A stretch of DNA of 64,000 nucleotides from Bernardetia sp. ABR2-2B (GTDB taxonomy: Bacteria > Bacteroidota > Bacteroidia > Cytophagales > Bernardetiaceae), in contig NZ_CP147020.1 in NCBI RefSeq assembly GCF_037126435.1, positions 3,886,001-3,950,000 of the forward strand, given 5' to 3'. Both the position numbers and the translations under genes were made by a program. Positions 25,963 through 34,753 of the stretch are shown here, piece after piece. The notes under the pieces are model-generated. The model was not told the origin of the DNA and ran no database searches. It was given only the letters and a program-made list of their open reading frames with translations. How positions within the stretch are numbered: position 1 is the first letter of the stretch; every line of letters begins with the position of its first letter.

Positions 25963-26472
25963 TTAATTGTTTCCCCTTATTCTATCAGTTAAAATATGAA
26001 TAGCTAAAATATCTAATTCACCTTCCTCATTTATTTTTTTTCCAAGAGCTATGAAGAAGTTTTTTCTCATAGTTGGGTTTTTATAATCAGTTAAAGGAAT
26101 AGTTTCAGAAAATGTACTTATAATACTTCCATCAATAGCCTCTACATTAATAACAACGGTAATCAAACCGTCTTCTACCAAAGATACGTTTCCTATAATT
26201 ATTATATCAGCATCAATCTTATTCAATGCAACAGGAGCAGATTTAATATCTGTTTTTATCTTTATTGCTGTGTTATTTTTAGTGTTACTTATTAAACCAG
26301 CTCTGAACGCACTTGATATAGCTGCATAAATATCACTTGATGGATTATTTTTATTCTTAAATGGCTTAATAAAAATAATTACTTTAGAGTTCTCATCAGA
26401 AATTTGAGCCTGTAATGAGAATGCATAAAAAAATAATATAAGTAAAATAGAAAAATATAGTTTGATTTTCAT
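25963..26472 (-). CDS. Exported protein, short paralogue of the 380-residue neighbour
   Basis: 169 residues, signal peptide (1-22), consisting only of the domain shared with the protein at 24730; it stops at DRIRGNN where the long form continues. It starts one base downstream of the lipoprotein gene stop. The shared domain alternates strands and helices (GNVSLVEDGLITVVINVEA) and does not match a family that I recognise. Confidence 0.6.
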   Translation of the reverse strand: MKIKLYFSILLILFFYAFSLQAQISDENSKVIIFIKPFKNKNNPSSDIYAAISSAFRAGLISNTKNNTAIKIKTDIKSAPVALNKIDADIIIIGNVSLVEDGLITVVINVEAIDGSIISTFSETIPLTDYKNPTMRKNFFIALGKKINEEGELDILAIHILTDRIRGNN

Positions 26473-26473
26473 A

Positions 26474-27244
26474 TTAGTTGAATGGATTAAATTTCAAAGT
26501 ATCTTCATTTGTATTTGGGATAGTAAATACTTCTTCCTCTTTACTAGCTGCTATCAATTTTACATTAATTGTATCTTCGAACTCATCATTAAGAGGTATT
26601 AAAATATGACCAACATACTCTTTGCTCATACTACGCTTTTGGTTATTTACCTCTATGTACTCTGTATTTCCCCACCAATATGGTGTAGCTTTCAATAAAA
26701 TAGCTTTAGTATTTTTATCTTGACTATTATTACTCTGATTGTAATTTTGTTGTCTAGTCAATGAATCCTCCTTAGTTTTTAACTCTGTCTGAGACACTTT
26801 TTTATCTTTCAACTTTTCATTCCTTACCTCCTTTCTAAACTTATCGAATCTGGTCATAAACTCTCTAGTTATACGGTTTTTTTCTTTAGGTATACCAGTC
26901 TCACAAGCAGTCTTATACAAAGGACAGAAAAACAATCTCATGAAAGCGTACTCTCGCACTATACTTTTGTAGCTCTCGTCAAATGTAGAAATGGAAGAAA
27001 CACTATCAAATTTCATTAAATTAGCTTTGATATCTCCTTCAATACCTAGCTGTAAATCAGCTACTTTCCTGCTTATTTCAGCTTCAACAGAAGGCTCTAA
27101 CGAAAACTCTCCATTAATTCTTTCTGATGAATGAATCCATGTACTATCTGTATCAGATAGTTTTTCATAAGGACAGGTATCACATTCGCTCTTACAAGAA
27201 GTGATGAAAAATAACAATCCAATTACAACAAATGATAATCTCAT
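26474..27244 (-). CDS. Lipoprotein of unknown function
   Basis: 256 residues. The N-terminus MRLSFVVIGLLFFITSCKSE has a lipobox-like TSC, so the mature protein is probably lipidated at Cys17. CxxC and further Cys residues follow (CDTCPYEK, FFCPLYKTACETG). The C-terminal 80 residues look like a beta domain (HILIPLNDEFEDTINVKLIA). It is the first gene of the five-gene exported cluster, which points to a surface or periplasmic complex. Confidence 0.6.
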   Translation of the reverse strand: MRLSFVVIGLLFFITSCKSECDTCPYEKLSDTDSTWIHSSERINGEFSLEPSVEAEISRKVADLQLGIEGDIKANLMKFDSVSSISTFDESYKSIVREYAFMRLFFCPLYKTACETGIPKEKNRITREFMTRFDKFRKEVRNEKLKDKKVSQTELKTKEDSLTRQQNYNQSNNSQDKNTKAILLKATPYWWGNTEYIEVNNQKRSMSKEYVGHILIPLNDEFEDTINVKLIAASKEEEVFTIPNTNEDTLKFNPFN

Positions 27245-27307
27245 ATTGACTCTATTTAAGCTAAGTAGCGTTTAGTCATAATTCAAAAATAAACCTTTCT
27301 TTAAGAT

Positions 27308-27514
27308 TTAGTTTACAGATTTGAGTAAAGAAGATTGATACCTCTCCTTAAAATTTTTCAAAGAATTGTACTCTTTGAGAGAAACCATTATGACAGATTT
27401 ATCGTCTGAATCTATACCACTTCTAGGTATTAGAATTATTCCTTCTGATTCTGACACTTGATTGAGATAATCTTTAAGGTTTTTTCTTAAAACTGATGAT
27501 TTTACAACTTTCAT
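27308..27514 (-). CDS. Phd/YefM-like antitoxin, apparently solitary
   Basis: 68 residues from ATG 27514; a GTG 33 bp upstream is less likely. MKVVKSSVLRKNLKDYLNQV ... IILIPRSGIDSDDKSVIMVSLKEYNSL follows the Phd/YefM layout (N-terminal DNA-binding strand and helix, then the 'sLxEYnsL' helix). No RelE/YoeB/Doc-like toxin is seen on either side. It may act on a distant toxin or as an anti-addiction or regulatory protein. Confidence 0.6.
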   Translation of the reverse strand: MKVVKSSVLRKNLKDYLNQVSESEGIILIPRSGIDSDDKSVIMVSLKEYNSLKNFKERYQSSLLKSVN

Positions 27515-28238
27515 AACTATAAAATTTAGTTGTACAATAAATTGCACCTTTTAATGTACAATTTTTTAGATAAAAAAACAAGTGAAAGCACTGAAATTTA
27601 TAAAAAAGTTGTGACTTTAGTTTCTTTATAGAAGTGTATAAGTAATTAAAATGGTAGCTCTTCATCTGTATAGTGTGGTTCAGAACAGGGACTTTGAAGT
27701 TTTTTTTAGGCAACACGCCTCTCTATTTAAAATAATGAAGACGGAAAATTAAACTTCCTAGTAACACAAGAGATATCCATTTACACAATAGGTAGCCTAT
27801 TTCCCCAAATCTTTTTAAGAAAGTTCTTCTGTCAAAAAGTAGAAAGAACCATCAAGCACATTCTGTGTGCTAGTCTATATTTGGGAGTTGAATGTTCAAT
27901 ATGTTACTCTATGTTTGGTTTTATTTCTTCATTGAAAGAATTAGAGTATTTGTATATCATTTTGACAGGATTAGAAAACTCAAACTTTTTAAAAAAATGT
28001 TTACCTAAAATTACCCAAAATTCATCATACATACCAGTTCCCATACTTTACATCTGTTTAATTACAAAAGTAACAGTCTTTCTTTACTATATTGAATATC
28101 TCGCTCTAACTTTTTACCCTACTTTTTTAAAAGCATTTGTTTTTTTTCGTAAAAGTCTGTTTTGATAAAATAAGGAATATCACGATTGGCATAGTAGGCA
28201 GTTTAGTATTTGGTAAATTATAGACATAATTATTTAAT
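27515..28238. other. 720-bp AT-rich stretch without a convincing gene
   Basis: It holds a hairpin AGCACA-TTCTG-TGTGCT (27855-27871) and a 46-codon - strand frame (27904-28044, MGTGMYDEFWVILGKHFF...) that could be a small or decayed gene. A 94-codon + frame overlaps it but has the hydrophobic, Tyr/Phe-rich look of a chance reading. The stretch separates the exported cluster from the accessory genes. Confidence 0.4.
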
Positions 28239-28610
28239 TTAATAAATAGACATTTCCATTTGTTCATGTCCGTTTATAGAAAGTATTATTCTATAATCCT
28301 CAATTTCTAGGTTTCTAATTTTTGCTGTTTGTATAGCTATTAGAGCAGCTTCTTCTTTATCTTTATAGACCAATCTTGGGTAGAAGCGATTAAAGCCATC
28401 TTGTCTTAACTTGCGACCTTCTATCCAAATCTCTACGACATAAACAGTTGAAGGCATTTCATTCCTCAAATACTTGAAATAATTGTCATTACCTTTTTGA
28501 TATACATCGAAGCAGTTAGTTCTTTTTTCAAAAGGATTATTCCAATGCCATTTACGTTTCTCTGCTTTATCACTAAATATAAAATCAGTAATTTTTGATA
28601 GTAGTTTCAT
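28239..28610 (-). CDS. Hypothetical protein, 123 aa
   Basis: Trp- and Tyr-rich N-terminal half (RKWHWNNPFEKRTNCFDV), then a strand/helix domain (TVYVVEIWIEGRKLRQDGF). It starts one base before the neighbouring stop, so the pair is coexpressed. Unrecognised. Confidence 0.5.
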   Translation of the reverse strand: MKLLSKITDFIFSDKAEKRKWHWNNPFEKRTNCFDVYQKGNDNYFKYLRNEMPSTVYVVEIWIEGRKLRQDGFNRFYPRLVYKDKEEAALIAIQTAKIRNLEIEDYRIILSINGHEQMEMSIY

Positions 28611-28611
28611 A

Positions 28612-28920
28612 TTATCTCTCTTTAAGAACTTTCTTAATTCCCAACTGATTATTAGTAACTACTAAATAGGTTTTGCCTACTTCTAAACAATTATAATCTC
28701 TCTCTGGATTCTCCGTAACAAGATGCCATTCGCCACTTCCACCATTAAAAAGATAACCACAAACGGCTTGACCATTCGGATACCATTTATTGATATTTTT
28801 CTCAACAACAGTTACTTCTTGAATATGCGTTTCCGTAGAATCATAGACTAGATAACCAAATGCTATTATGCAGAGCAAAAGCATAAGAGTTAATGATTTA
28901 TGTTCTGAGCTGATTTTCAT
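28612..28920 (-). CDS. Single-pass membrane protein, 102 aa
   Basis: I start at ATG 28920 (MKISSEHKSLTLMLLLCIIAF); the longer frame to 29001 reads as leader sequence. One membrane helix (residues about 10-27) is followed by a small extracytoplasmic domain with two Cys (NGQAVCGYLFNGG ... DYNCLEVGKTYLVV). Function unknown. Confidence 0.5.
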   Translation of the reverse strand: MKISSEHKSLTLMLLLCIIAFGYLVYDSTETHIQEVTVVEKNINKWYPNGQAVCGYLFNGGSGEWHLVTENPERDYNCLEVGKTYLVVTNNQLGIKKVLKER

Positions 28921-29027
28921 AATTTTATTTATTTGATAGTTTGGTAATTGAATAAAAACAGAATAATAAAGACTGCAAAAAACTTCACAGCCTTTAATCA
29001 ATGAAGTAAATCGATCTTATCTAACTA

Positions 29028-29756
29028 CTAACCTTGCTCAGACCTTGCTTTAGCTTTGTTTATCCTTGCTTCTAGCTCTTTTTGCCTAGCTTCTGCAAAG
29101 CGTTTTTTATCCTCATCTTTTAGTTGAGGAATAGCACGGTTGAGTGTTGTGTACTCGTCATATTCTTGAATAGCAAGTACATAAGCATCTGTTTTTTCTT
29201 TTTTGATGATGTTATCAAAGCCTTCTTGTTCAGATTTATACTTAACTACTAGTTTCTCAGCAGAACTTAACCTTCCACTTACAGCATCATAGCTATCTCG
29301 GAGCTTACTGAAATTCTCATTGAGGTTGCTATTTTCTACTTTGAGATAGCTATTTGCTTGCTCCCATTCTGTCAAGACTTGCTTGTTTTTTATATGAGCT
29401 TCCTTATAATTTTCTAACTCTTCCTTTAGTACATTATAGCTTACCGTAACAGCCGTTAGAGTTTTGGCTAAAATATCTGACTTTTTGATTCTGCCGTCGT
29501 TTTCTTTGATGATAATTTGACCAAATACAAATACCATATAGAGCAAGGCTACGATAGGAAAAGTGAATTGAAGTGAACTCTCAGCAATGCTTGACCAAAG
29601 AAAGGAAGCTACAAACAAGATAGCCAAGACTTTGAGGAAGTTATAAGCTGTCTTTGTACTTGATGATGATTTGAAATATTCCTTTAATAAGTCTGCTGTT
29701 CTTGAAGGTGTATTTTCTTGAAGTGCTGGACTTGGATTGGTGTTTTGATTTTCCAT
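29028..29756 (-). CDS. Two-TM coiled-coil membrane protein
   Basis: 242 residues: two hydrophobic helices at about 42-60 (LKVLAILFVASFLWSS) and 68-84, then a coiled coil from about 90 to the end. The layout recalls superinfection-exclusion or septation-like membrane proteins, but nothing is diagnostic. The next gene upstream is also a membrane protein. Confidence 0.55.
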   Translation of the reverse strand: MENQNTNPSPALQENTPSRTADLLKEYFKSSSSTKTAYNFLKVLAILFVASFLWSSIAESSLQFTFPIVALLYMVFVFGQIIIKENDGRIKKSDILAKTLTAVTVSYNVLKEELENYKEAHIKNKQVLTEWEQANSYLKVENSNLNENFSKLRDSYDAVSGRLSSAEKLVVKYKSEQEGFDNIIKKEKTDAYVLAIQEYDEYTTLNRAIPQLKDEDKKRFAEARQKELEARINKAKARSEQG

Positions 29757-29797
29757 TTTTTGTAGTTTTTAGGTTAGTTTATAATAGTTAGTTTATT

Positions 29798-30490
29798 TTA
29801 AGCAGGTTGTCTTTTGATACCCAAGGATTTAAGTAATGCAGCCGTTTCTTTCTCAGCAGCTTCCTCATCGCTAATATATGATTTAGTAGCTTTGCTTATA
29901 TCGTGCTGTATCCTGGCTTCTTGGTGCTTCTTGAAGGTTTCATTAAGAGAAATCATATATGGGTCTTTCTCATAATCAAGAGCAATTTTTTCTGAAACTT
30001 TTTTACATAAATAATCAGGCATCACAGCGAGTACTAAAACACCAAGTGTCATAAAGAGGAAGGTTAATTGGCTTTTACCGAAATGCCAGTCAATAGTCCA
30101 GCCTGTTACTTTCCCATTAGTTAATATATCATTGACAGTCCAAAACGAAGGAGGGTTATTGAGTAGCATTAGAGCATAGGTAGAAATACTCAAAATTATA
30201 CTAAGCCTATACATATTTTTAGCTAGTTCTTTATCATTATTAATGATTGCCATATAGTTTCCAGAAGCCATAACAATAGCAAATACACCTCCTATGATAT
30301 AAGGTAGCCAAGTAGCCATTTCTTGGTCAAAACTGGCTATTCTTTCTGTAAAAACCATTTTAAAAAAGAACAAGTAACCTACAGCATTCGCTACTACCAT
30401 TCCAATAGCATACATCGTTCTGCCAGCAGTAGTTCTTAAGTAGAAATTGAAGTTATCAATTTTATATTTTGAGTTAGCTATATTTTCCAT
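29798..30490 (-). CDS. Four-TM membrane protein
   Basis: 230 residues with hydrophobic segments near 23-42, 62-80, 92-110 and 145-160, and a charged C-terminal tail of about 65 residues. It is the first gene of a leftward unit divergent from the gene at 30671. Unrecognised; likely a phage- or plasmid-type accessory membrane protein. Confidence 0.55.
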   Translation of the reverse strand: MENIANSKYKIDNFNFYLRTTAGRTMYAIGMVVANAVGYLFFFKMVFTERIASFDQEMATWLPYIIGGVFAIVMASGNYMAIINNDKELAKNMYRLSIILSISTYALMLLNNPPSFWTVNDILTNGKVTGWTIDWHFGKSQLTFLFMTLGVLVLAVMPDYLCKKVSEKIALDYEKDPYMISLNETFKKHQEARIQHDISKATKSYISDEEAAEKETAALLKSLGIKRQPA

Positions 30491-30623
30491 CTGCTTATAA
30501 GTGAGAGGTTTAGAATCTAAATGAGTATAAGCAAATATAAATTAATTATTGTAAATTTGAAAATAAATACGTATTTTTATTGAAATATTTTTAACAAAAA
30601 CGAATTTTATTGAAATTATCGTA

Positions 30624-30665
30624 ATATTTAATAAATAGTACGATATATTTATTATTTAATAAATA
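30624..30665. promoter_or_regulatory. Repeated ATTTAATAAATA motif before a small regulator gene
   Basis: ATATTTAATAAATA (30624-30637) and TTATTTAATAAATAA (30652-30665) lie in the 180-bp divergent promoter region, the second ending 5 bp before the ATG of the small protein at 30671, a natural site for autorepression. Confidence 0.4.
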
Positions 30666-30670
30666 ATTCT

Positions 30671-30898
30671 ATGAGTACGAATAAAGAAATTAGAGTACCT
30701 GTATCTGTTACTTTACCAACAGACATTTCAGATTGTCTCAACACAATGCACGGTGTTGAGATACTTCAAAAAAGTAAAAAGTCAAAATCTGAAATAGTAG
30801 AAGAAGTTATACGGAAAGGACTTAAATCAATGGGGATTGACGACCCAAATAATTATGGTAACGATATTAATTTAGGGAGCTATGGTAGCACTACTTAG
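30671..30898 (+). CDS. Small ribbon-helix-helix-like protein
   Basis: 75 residues. RVPVSVTLPTDISDCLNTM followed by KSKSEIVEEVIRKGLKSM has the strand-helix-turn-helix pattern of ribbon-helix-helix DNA-binding proteins. Its promoter carries two AT-rich near-palindromes. It overlaps the next gene by 17 bp. Confidence 0.5.
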   Translation: MSTNKEIRVPVSVTLPTDISDCLNTMHGVEILQKSKKSKSEIVEEVIRKGLKSMGIDDPNNYGNDINLGSYGSTT

Positions 30899-31349
30899 AA
30901 TAGGAAGTAATCCATCTCTTATAGATGGGGATGTTTACCAAGAAGTAGTAAACGGAACATTCCACGAAGAGCTACTACCTTTTTGTAGATGCCATAGAAA
31001 GTTTAGCTTCTCTATTTTGAGAATGGAAGGTATAACAAAACCCATAAATAGAAATAATGGAATTTTTGAAAGGTCAGCAGGTGGAAATTATATGTTATTC
31101 CACAAGCCAACGCAATCCATTTATTTCGGAGAAACAAATAATTTGGCTGCTCGTGCGCTTGAACACATGACTGCAATTCATTGCAAATCTCACGTGAATC
31201 GTGCCATTCGTAGGCGTTCAAGAAATGGATATATTTCGGACTGGATATTTTCGGTTTTGTGCTATGAGCAGTCGGAATTTAATCGTAAAAAGTTTGAACG
31301 AGCTTTTATAAATCGGAAGTGGGAGTGGGAAGTTTTGAATGTAAAATAA
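30882..31349 (+). CDS. GIY-YIG-like nuclease-domain protein
   Basis: 155 residues. YMLFHKPTQSIYFGETNNL followed by AARALEHM and a later FERAFINRKWEW resembles the GIY-YIG core (strand-turn 'iYfGeT.nl..R...H', with Glu in the last helix), though the first GIY is replaced by YML. It overlaps the regulator-like gene by 17 bp. It may be a homing-type or repair nuclease; catalytic competence is uncertain. Confidence 0.5.
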   Translation: MVALLRIGSNPSLIDGDVYQEVVNGTFHEELLPFCRCHRKFSFSILRMEGITKPINRNNGIFERSAGGNYMLFHKPTQSIYFGETNNLAARALEHMTAIHCKSHVNRAIRRRSRNGYISDWIFSVLCYEQSEFNRKKFERAFINRKWEWEVLNVK

Positions 31350-31362
31350 AAATCTAAAGTAC

Positions 31363-31698
31363 ATGGAAACAATGGATCAACAAGAATATATCGAGCAACT
31401 AGAAGCTATGGTTTACTTTATAGCTTCTGCATACGAAGCTGGCAAATATCAATATCACGATAAGCACCTTGAGACTTGTAGTGTTGATAATCCAAATCGT
31501 AGGGAAATTACAGATCAAGAGTGGAATGAAATAGGTCGTTTCCCTCAAATACAGGGAGCTAATGGACTTTGGTTGGCAAGATTCGTGAAAAACACAGAGT
31601 TTAAGAAAAAACCTATCCATGCTAAATATATGTTTGATAGAATTAAGAAGAGTTTGGAGGCTAAAACTATAAATGATCCTTTAAAAGAAGAAGAATGA
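31363..31698 (+). CDS. Hypothetical protein, 111 aa
   Basis: Acidic, helical (EYIEQLEAMVYFIASAYEAG). Its stop overlaps the next start, so it is in the same small-gene operon. Function not recognised. Confidence 0.5.
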   Translation: METMDQQEYIEQLEAMVYFIASAYEAGKYQYHDKHLETCSVDNPNRREITDQEWNEIGRFPQIQGANGLWLARFVKNTEFKKKPIHAKYMFDRIKKSLEAKTINDPLKEEE

Positions 31699-32099
31699 AA
31701 CAACAAGAATACCAAGGCTTAAAAATTGGAAGAACTTGTGTCGATTTTTACATTGATGAGTTTATAGAAAGATTTGAGCAAGAGCGATTACTAAAAGAAG
31801 CCGAAAGAGAGCAGGAGGAAGCAAATCATAAAAAATATATAGCTGCCATTCAAAAGCTAAATGTAAAAAGTATTTCTCACTTTGGTTATCCTAGTCAGAC
31901 TTATTCTTATTGTATGAGTAGAGTAAAACTTGAGCCAATAATTACCTACGAAATTTGTAATAAATGCAAAGGTAGTGGCAAGGGTAAGTGGTGGCAAAAG
32001 TGTAAAAAATGTAAAGGTTTGGTTTTTATAAAGCAAGGCTCTGTTCAAGAAGAAAGCAAGGTTTTACTTCCAATAAGAAAATTAGAAAAATTTGTATAA
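31695..32099 (+). CDS. Zinc-finger-like hypothetical protein
   Basis: 134 residues with a charged helix at 25-50 and a DnaJ-type repeat CNKCKGSGKGKWWQKCKKCKG near residues 93-113 (two CxxCxG units). Probably zinc-binding; partner unknown. Confidence 0.55.
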   Translation: MKQQEYQGLKIGRTCVDFYIDEFIERFEQERLLKEAEREQEEANHKKYIAAIQKLNVKSISHFGYPSQTYSYCMSRVKLEPIITYEICNKCKGSGKGKWWQKCKKCKGLVFIKQGSVQEESKVLLPIRKLEKFV

Positions 32100-32108
32100 A
32101 TCATTATT

Positions 32109-32336
32109 ATGAAATCAAAATATCAGATACTTGTTGAGGCAGCAACTGAATTAATTTCAAAAGATTTAATTCTTCGTTCACTAAATAATCAACTACTAAG
32201 ATTAACTGAAACAAGTGTAAGAGGTACATCTAGTGATGGTAATTTAATTTATAAGAATGAATCACAGATACAAGATTTACAATTAGAAATTGAATCAAGA
32301 ATGAAGCTAATAATTGATTCTCAATTCACAAAATAA
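32109..32336 (+). CDS. Hypothetical protein, 75 aa
   Basis: Small helical protein (YQILVEAATELISKDLILRS), member of the same run of short phage genes. Unrecognised. Confidence 0.45.
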   Translation: MKSKYQILVEAATELISKDLILRSLNNQLLRLTETSVRGTSSDGNLIYKNESQIQDLQLEIESRMKLIIDSQFTK

Positions 32337-32342
32337 CTAACC

Positions 32343-32669
32343 ATGCTAAAAAACATATTCACATTTATCATTGCAGTAGCTACCCTAGCTATAGCTTTTT
32401 TTATAGCTCTATGTCTTCTGTTTTTTGTAATCAAAAAAGATGTAGATGATTCTTACAAGCTAACAGATTACGAGCTTAAAGTTGGCGAAGTTTGGAAAGA
32501 AATTAAACCAAGAGAAGCATCAACTTTGAAGGCTGATGATACAGTTACTATTATTTATGTTGGCAAAAATGATGTTGATCAAGATATTGTTGATGTAAAA
32601 TATCATACTGGAAGCGAAATGTCTATGTACGGAATTGAATTGGTGCAACGATTTGAGAAGGTTGAATAA
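32343..32669 (+). CDS. Single-pass membrane protein, 108 aa
   Basis: An N-terminal hydrophobic helix (IFTFIIAVATLAIAFFIALC) is followed by a small strand-rich domain (VTIIYVGKNDVDQDIVDVKY). It resembles YopX/SH3-like small domains in spacing only. Function unknown. Confidence 0.5.
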   Translation: MLKNIFTFIIAVATLAIAFFIALCLLFFVIKKDVDDSYKLTDYELKVGEVWKEIKPREASTLKADDTVTIIYVGKNDVDQDIVDVKYHTGSEMSMYGIELVQRFEKVE

Positions 32670-32695
32670 CAAATATCAATTATAACAATAAAAAA

Positions 32696-32914
32696 ATGAT
32701 TACAGAAACACATTATTCATTCGACAATTTAGAATCAGGTGAGTGTAAGAGCTGCTCAGAGCAGTCAGAAGAAATTTTAATTAATGATGGAAGGTGTATT
32801 AATTGTATTGAAGAGCAGAAATTCTTTGAACAAACTATGAAAGGTCTTCCGTGTAATAACTGTCAAGGGGGAGGTTGCCCTGTTTGTTGTGGTTCTGGTA
32901 TGCTATCCTATTAA
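32696..32914 (+). CDS. Cys-rich small protein, 72 aa
   Basis: Cys pairs CKSC, CINC, CNNCQGGGCPVCCGSG, the last being a DnaJ-like Gly/Cys motif. Probably a zinc-binding phage protein related in style to the gene at 31695. Confidence 0.5.
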   Translation: MITETHYSFDNLESGECKSCSEQSEEILINDGRCINCIEEQKFFEQTMKGLPCNNCQGGGCPVCCGSGMLSY

Positions 32915-32947
32915 ATACAATTTACCAAATTATATAACCCTAAGATT

Positions 32948-33271
32948 ATGCTAATCGAAACAATCAAAAGAGAAAGGCTTGAGCAAATGCGAAAAGTTGA
33001 AGACAAAGAGTTGAACGATTTATTCCAAGAAATAAACAAGAAATTCCACAATAGATACTTTTTACACGAGTATAAAATAGAGAAATACAACTTCTTTGGT
33101 AAAAGAAAAAATACAGAAACTAATTATTTCCTTTATTCTCTAACACATCCAATGAAAGGAGTTAATGATATGCAAATTATGAACCTTTGCAATTCCAATC
33201 CTACATGTCTTACAAAAAAGGAAGTGAGTGCTTTTTTCTATGGTTTGTTGAATGGATTCAAAAAAAACTAA
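32948..33271 (+). CDS. Hypothetical protein, 107 aa
   Basis: Basic, helical, Phe/Tyr-rich (FHNRYFLHEYKIEKYNFFG). Coexpressed with the ASCH-domain gene that follows. Unrecognised. Confidence 0.45.
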   Translation: MLIETIKRERLEQMRKVEDKELNDLFQEINKKFHNRYFLHEYKIEKYNFFGKRKNTETNYFLYSLTHPMKGVNDMQIMNLCNSNPTCLTKKEVSAFFYGLLNGFKKN

Positions 33272-33275
33272 TGTC

Positions 33276-33689
33276 ATGAATAAAACTTTACAACTCAATC
33301 TAACAAAAAAATGGTTTGATATGATTCTTTCTGGTCAAAAATCAGAAGAATACAGAAGCATTACAGACTATTGGGTTAGAAGGCTTTGTCAAAAGGTCAA
33401 AAACGGACAGTACACTATTAAACACTTTGATAGTATTATTTTTTCAAATGGCTATTCTAAAACCAGACCCAAATTTGAAATAGAACTAAAATCCATTGAG
33501 ATTGCTCAAGGAAAAGAAGAGTGGGGTGCAGAAAAAGATAAGAACTATTTTGTGTTGAAATTGGGTAAAATATTAGATAAGCAGAATTGTAATAACTTAG
33601 ATTATCTTGATAGTAAAATTAATTTAGCAAAAGATACTTGGAAAGACATTGATGCAGAGGAGTATATAAATGAAGTTAGGGGGATATAA
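33276..33689 (+). CDS. ASCH-domain protein
   Basis: 137 residues from ATG 33276, 4 nt after the preceding stop; an upstream ATG would overlap that gene. LNLTKKWFDMILSGQKSEEYR is the ASCH signature ('l.l...w...I..G.K..E.R') and FEIELKSIEIAQGKEEWG gives the second strand pair. ASCH folds resemble PUA domains and bind RNA or nucleotides; several are ribonucleases. Frequent in phages as a small accessory gene. Confidence 0.7.
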   Translation: MNKTLQLNLTKKWFDMILSGQKSEEYRSITDYWVRRLCQKVKNGQYTIKHFDSIIFSNGYSKTRPKFEIELKSIEIAQGKEEWGAEKDKNYFVLKLGKILDKQNCNNLDYLDSKINLAKDTWKDIDAEEYINEVRGI

Positions 33690-33752
33690 AATATGTTTCT
33701 ACTTCTTATTTATGACCTTTTTCTCACAATCGCACCCATACAAATCATAAGA

Positions 33753-34142
33753 TTATTCATTATAAGTTGTTCCACAATGACATCTTACAATTGGTAATCT
33801 ATCTCCTGTGGTTGGGTCAATGATATTTCGATTGACGGTTTTTGTTTTTTTGAATTTCTTGTCTTTTTTAGTAGGGGGTAAAGGAGGATTTTTCATTTTT
33901 GGCACTCCATACATTGATTCCTTCATTGCATTTGAAAGTCTTTCTGCTCCTTCTTCGATTTCCTTTTTACGTTCTTCATTAATAGATTTGTGATAACTTA
34001 ATTCATCATCCTTGCTTTTTATTTTGTATTGCAACTCTTTATTTTCTCTATCAGCTTTTTGCATTTCATTGTAATACCAACAAGCAAATGAGGATGCCAC
34101 AAAAAGTATTAAAATCAGTAATTGAATCGTTTCAAATTCCAT
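33753..34142 (-). CDS. Membrane-anchored small protein with C-terminal CxC
   Basis: 129 residues: an N-terminal membrane helix (IQLLILILFVASSFACW), a coiled coil, a Lys/Pro-rich linker and a C-terminal RCHCGTTYN. The shape is that of an Rz-like or signalling protein, but no partner spanin gene is seen. Convergent with the ASCH gene. Confidence 0.5.
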   Translation of the reverse strand: MEFETIQLLILILFVASSFACWYYNEMQKADRENKELQYKIKSKDDELSYHKSINEERKKEIEEGAERLSNAMKESMYGVPKMKNPPLPPTKKDKKFKKTKTVNRNIIDPTTGDRLPIVRCHCGTTYNE

Positions 34143-34146
34143 AATT

Positions 34147-34584
34147 TTATTGGGTTAATCGTAACTTTTCATCTTCTTTATACGCTTGAAATAATGTTTT
34201 TTGCTCCATATCAATCATATTGGCAAAGAACTCTTTCTGCATTTCTAACATGCGCTGCTCTTTTTCTCCCTCAACGGCAATGAAAGCTAATTTGACTTCT
34301 AAATATAGCTTTAAATTTCTCCACGCTGTACGTTCAGCTTGTTCTATATTCTTGTGAGATTTCGTTACTTTTTTATTAACAACCATAGCACGTAACGTAG
34401 CATCAACATTTGCCTCTAACAGAAAACGAACTTCTTTATCTTTTATATCTAACGAAAAAATAATTCCTACTGGCTTCTTTTCGTAATTTTGAATGGTTAT
34501 ATTTTTAGCATCATTCTCTGTCAAGAGTTCGATTATCTCTCCAGAGGTTTTACTGACTGCTATTTTTGTGGTATAGTTTTTCAT
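34147..34584 (-). CDS. Hypothetical phage protein, 145 aa
   Basis: KPVGIIFSLDIKDKEVRFLL followed by a helix with EQAERTAWRNLKLYLEVKLA. This combination is one that I associate with conserved phage hypothetical proteins without known function. It lies at the distal end of the early leftward operon. Confidence 0.5.
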   Translation of the reverse strand: MKNYTTKIAVSKTSGEIIELLTENDAKNITIQNYEKKPVGIIFSLDIKDKEVRFLLEANVDATLRAMVVNKKVTKSHKNIEQAERTAWRNLKLYLEVKLAFIAVEGEKEQRMLEMQKEFFANMIDMEQKTLFQAYKEDEKLRLTQ

Positions 34585-34603
34585 TGGTCTGTTTTATTGT
34601 TCT

Positions 34604-34753
34604 TTAGATAAATTCAACTTCGATACCCTCAAAAACAGAAGGTCTATTATTCATATCTCCTCCAGTAGCGTACTGGCTGAACTGATTAATAAAATCGTCA
34701 AAGGCATCTGGATTGTCTAAGTATTCTATACCTCTTTTGGAATCCAATACCAT
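34604..34753 (-). CDS. Short acidic protein, 49 aa
   Basis: ATG 34753 lies inside the 3' end of the upstream gene (28-bp overlap) and the frame runs to TAA at 34604-34606: MVLDSKRGIEYLDNPDAF ... VFEGIEVEFI. It fills an otherwise empty gap between two tightly spaced genes and has normal amino-acid composition. Moderate support only. Confidence 0.4.
   Translation of the reverse strand: MVLDSKRGIEYLDNPDAFDDFINQFSQYATGGDMNNRPSVFEGIEVEFI

Noticed and set aside
27881-28165. 94-codon + frame in the gap before 28.2 kb
   Set aside because: Tyr/Phe/Leu/Ile-rich chance-like sequence in AT-rich DNA, no neighbour in the same direction; an opposite 46-codon frame is at least as plausible.
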